A stretch of DNA of 16,053 nt, taken from NCBI GenBank assembly GCA_003512825.1, contig DOOI01000192.1, forward strand, positions 5,026 to 21,078. The letters run 5' to 3'. The DNA comes from Paracoccaceae bacterium (GTDB lineage Bacteria; Pseudomonadota; Alphaproteobacteria; Rhodobacterales; Rhodobacteraceae). Below are positions 14,079 through 16,053 of the stretch, piece after piece. The notes under the pieces were generated by a model that saw nothing but the letters and a program-made list of their open reading frames with translations, did not search any database and was not told the origin of the DNA. Both the position numbers and the translations under genes were made by a program. Every line of letters starts with the position of its first letter. Position 1 is the first letter of the stretch.

Positions 14079-15206
14079 ATGCGCGCCGAGGCCCTCAACA
14101 CTGTCACCGAGATCGAGAAATCCATCGTTTTGCTCAAGCAACGCATGGATTGGGAGACGGCAAAGTATCGCCTTGAGGAATTCAACGCGCGCGTTGAAGA
14201 TCCCACGCTCTGGGACAATCCCGAGAACGCGCAAAAACTGATGCGCGAACGCCAAGCCCTGCTGGATGCCGTTGAAGCCGTCCGCAAGATCGAAACCGAT
14301 TTGCGGGACAATATCGAGCTGATCGAACTGGGCGAAATGGAAGAAGATGACAGCGTCATCGCTGACGCAGAAGCCGCGCTGAAAGACCTAGGCAAACTCG
14401 CCGCCGAGAAAGAACTCGAAGCGCTGCTGAACGGCGAAGCCGATGCAAATGACACGTTTCTCGAAGTAAACGCAGGCGCAGGCGGCACCGAAAGCTGCGA
14501 TTGGGCGTCGATTTTGGCGCGCATGTACAGCCGTTGGGCCGAACGCAAGGGTTACAAGGTCGAAATCCAATCGGTGAACTACGGCGAAGAAGCCGGCATC
14601 AAATCGATCACCTATAAAATCAGTGGCCATAATGCCTATGGCTGGCTGAAATCGGAAAGCGGCGTGCATCGGCTGGTGCGGATATCTCCCTTCGACAGCG
14701 CGGCTCGCCGCCACACCTCCTTCACGTCGGTCTGGGTCTATCCGGTCGTCGATGACAACATCGAGATCGACGTTCAGGACAAAGACATCCGCATCGACAC
14801 CTACCGCTCCTCCGGTGCAGGCGGTCAGCACGTCAACAAGACCGACTCCGCCGTTCGGATCACCCACTTCCCGACAGGCATCGTGGTAACGTCCTCCGAA
14901 AAGTCGCAGCACCAAAACCGTGATATCGCGATGAAATCGCTCAAGTCGCGCCTGTATCAACTGGAATTGGACAAACGCAACGCCGCGATCAACGCCGCCC
15001 ACGAGGCCAAAGGCGACGCGGGTTGGGGCAACCAAATCCGCTCCTACGTGCTCCAACCCTATCAGATGGTCAAAGACCTCCGCACAGGTTTTGAGACATC
15101 CGACACCCAAGGCGTGCTCGATGGCGATATCGACGGTTTCATGGGGGCAACGCTTGCCATGGATGTCTCAGGCAAGAGCCGCGCCGACGCAAACGCCGAG
15201 GATTGA
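14079..15206 (+). CDS. prfB: Peptide chain release factor 2
   Basis: A 375-residue class I release factor that reads UGA and UAA stop codons. The stop-recognition motif Ser-Pro-Phe is at 203-205 ([18 protein letters not shown]), which marks RF2 rather than RF1. The peptidyl-tRNA hydrolysis motif Gly-Gly-Gln is at 248-250 ([20 protein letters not shown]). The frame is open upstream, but ATG 14079 has GGGAAG six bases before it and gives the normal length. The programmed +1 frameshift of E. coli prfB (an in-frame UGA near codon 26) is absent: the corresponding segment [18 protein letters not shown] reads straight through. The gene's own stop codon is TGA, which RF2 reads. No terminator is seen before the amidase gene, so read-through is possible. 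Confidence 0.97.
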   Translation: MRAEALNTVTEIEKSIVLLKQRMDWETAKYRLEEFNARVEDPTLWDNPENAQKLMRERQALLDAVEAVRKIETDLRDNIELIELGEMEEDDSVIADAEAALKDLGKLAAEKELEALLNGEADANDTFLEVNAGAGGTESCDWASILARMYSRWAERKGYKVEIQSVNYGEEAGIKSITYKISGHNAYGWLKSESGVHRLVRISPFDSAARRHTSFTSVWVYPVVDDNIEIDVQDKDIRIDTYRSSGAGGQHVNKTDSAVRITHFPTGIVVTSSEKSQHQNRDIAMKSLKSRLYQLELDKRNAAINAAHEAKGDAGWGNQIRSYVLQPYQMVKDLRTGFETSDTQGVLDGDIDGFMGATLAMDVSGKSRADANAED

Positions 15207-15256
15207 TCCCCCCCTCAAGTTACGCCACTGTCGCGGCGGAACGTAGGGAGTGCGTG

Positions 15257-16053
15257 ATGACCGATATTCTAAATCAGGATGCGCTGGAAATTGCCGCAGG
15301 CCTAGAAGCGCGCCACTTCTCTGCGCGTGAGCTGATGCAAGCCACCCTCGATCAGATTGCCGCGACAAATGGGGCGGTCAACGCTGTGGTTTCCATGCCC
15401 GACCCCGACACGCTTCTTGCAATGGCCCAGACCGCGGATGAAACGGCGCGTCAAGGATGGCTCCACGGCATCCCTGTCGCCGTTAAGGATCTCGCCAATG
15501 TCAAAGGCTTGCCTACGAGCTGGGGGTCGCCTTTGTTCAAGGATTTCATCGCCCCCGAAGATGATCTGGTGATCTCGCGGATGCGGGCCGCAGGCGCGCT
15601 CTTTATTGGCAAAACCAATACGCCGGAATTCGGCCTTGGCTCACATACGTTCAACCCGGTGCATGGTGCCACGCGCAATCCCTATGATCTGGGGCGCAGC
15701 GCGGGCGGCTCCTCTGGAGGCGCAGCAGCGGCACTAGCCACCCGTCAGCTTTGCATTGCCGATGGCTCCGACATGATGGGCAGCCTTCGCAACCCGGCGG
15801 GCTGGTGCAACGTCTATGGCCACCGCCCCACATGGGGTCTCGTGCCCAATGACCCCGTGGGAGATGTCTATCTCCACCCTCTCGCCACGCTTGGCCCTAT
15901 GGCGCGCTCGCCCCGAGATCTGGCGGCTCTCTTGGAAACCCAATCCGGCCCTGATCCCCGCGTGCCCTTGTCGCGCACCCACCCCGGCCCCCTGATGCCT
16001 GCCCCCGGTGACCATCTCAACGGTGCCCGCATCGGCTGGCTCGGCGATTGGGG
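15257..16053 (+). CDS. Amidase-signature family hydrolase, C-terminus cut by window edge
   Basis: ATG 15257 with AGGGAG six bases upstream opens a frame of 265 codons that runs off the right edge; the family is usually 450-500 residues. It is a Ser-cisSer-Lys hydrolase. The Lys is at 77 (VAVKDLANVKGLPT), the cis-Ser at 152 in GRSAGGSSGGAAAAL, and the nucleophile Ser at 176 in SDMMGSLRNPAGW. The 24-residue gap between the two serines is the family norm. The usual 'DGGGS' before the nucleophile is 'DMMGS' here, a variant known to me from some free-standing amidases. That, and the lack of a gatCAB context, argue against GatA of the transamidosome. The substrate (an amide of unknown type) cannot be predicted. 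It starts 50 bases after prfB. Confidence 0.9.
   Translation, partial: MTDILNQDALEIAAGLEARHFSARELMQATLDQIAATNGAVNAVVSMPDPDTLLAMAQTADETARQGWLHGIPVAVKDLANVKGLPTSWGSPLFKDFIAPEDDLVISRMRAAGALFIGKTNTPEFGLGSHTFNPVHGATRNPYDLGRSAGGSSGGAAAALATRQLCIADGSDMMGSLRNPAGWCNVYGHRPTWGLVPNDPVGDVYLHPLATLGPMARSPRDLAALLETQSGPDPRVPLSRTHPGPLMPAPGDHLNGARIGWLGDW

Noticed and set aside
14150..14160. Programmed +1 frameshift in prfB
   Set aside because: No in-frame TGA or CTTTGAC-like slip site exists; the reading frame is continuous through the corresponding codons.
14388..15110. Open frame of 240 codons antisense to prfB
   Set aside because: Same reason: it mirrors the codon phase of prfB and shows no family motif.
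15257..16053. Glu-tRNA(Gln) amidotransferase subunit A (gatA)
   Set aside because: The catalytic triad is shared by the whole amidase family, but the DMMGS variant and absence of gatB/gatC nearby favour a free-standing amidase.
1..16053. Mobile elements, CRISPR arrays, tRNA or rRNA genes, defence systems
   Set aside because: No transposase or integrase motif, no regularly spaced repeats, no tRNA cloverleaf and no defence-type domains were seen. Gene content is housekeeping throughout.

Overview
The window is an ordinary-looking chromosomal stretch from an alphaproteobacterium, most likely a member of the Rhodobacteraceae (Roseobacter group). This rests on protein content: a DUF2852 protein, a DUF6778-like lipoprotein, IlvB with the 'GEASWLMN' cofactor motif, Bpt, and a small gene overlapping the end of glnE. 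It also rests on GC-rich, GCC/CGC-heavy codon use. No mobile element, CRISPR array, tRNA or rRNA is visible. All genes appear intact except the two cut by the window edges.

Layout. (1) 1-1540, minus strand: a small lipoprotein gene followed 37 bases later by a class I SAM-dependent rRNA methyltransferase that runs off the left edge. A perfect 12-bp inverted repeat has the methyltransferase start codon in its loop. (2) 1541-1781: divergent control region with a 12-bp palindrome of LacI-family type and a hairpin containing the edd ribosome binding site. (3) 1782-4233, plus strand: edd-eda, the two Entner-Doudoroff enzymes that turn 6-phosphogluconate into pyruvate and glyceraldehyde 3-phosphate. 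(4) 4235-7314, minus strand: glnE, the glutamine synthetase adenylylating/deadenylylating enzyme, overlapping by 4 bases a 93-residue protein of unknown function. (5) 7383-8966, plus strand: a YbaK-type deacylase, a DUF2852 membrane protein preceded by two matching operator-like palindromes, and an RDD membrane protein. (6) 9065-9883: bpt, which adds leucine to N-terminal Asp/Glu in the N-degron pathway. (7) 9884-12578: ilvB-ilvH (acetolactate synthase), with a strong promoter, a 15-codon leader peptide containing Leu-Val-Val, a competing hairpin and an intrinsic terminator before ilvB, and a second terminator after ilvH. (8) 12621-14010: a divergent pair, a conserved-looking 117-residue protein and an XRE-type regulator. 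(9) 14079-16053: prfB (release factor 2, without the programmed frameshift) and the first two thirds of an amidase.

The genes are mostly housekeeping: central carbon flux, nitrogen regulation, branched-chain amino-acid synthesis, translation quality and termination, and protein degradation. The least explained parts are regulatory: the paired 19-bp palindromes before the DUF2852 gene, the start-codon hairpin of the methyltransferase, the 5' hairpin of edd, and the divergent region at 12975-13191. The ilvB leader is the most complete regulatory device in the window. I see no clear new multi-gene system.
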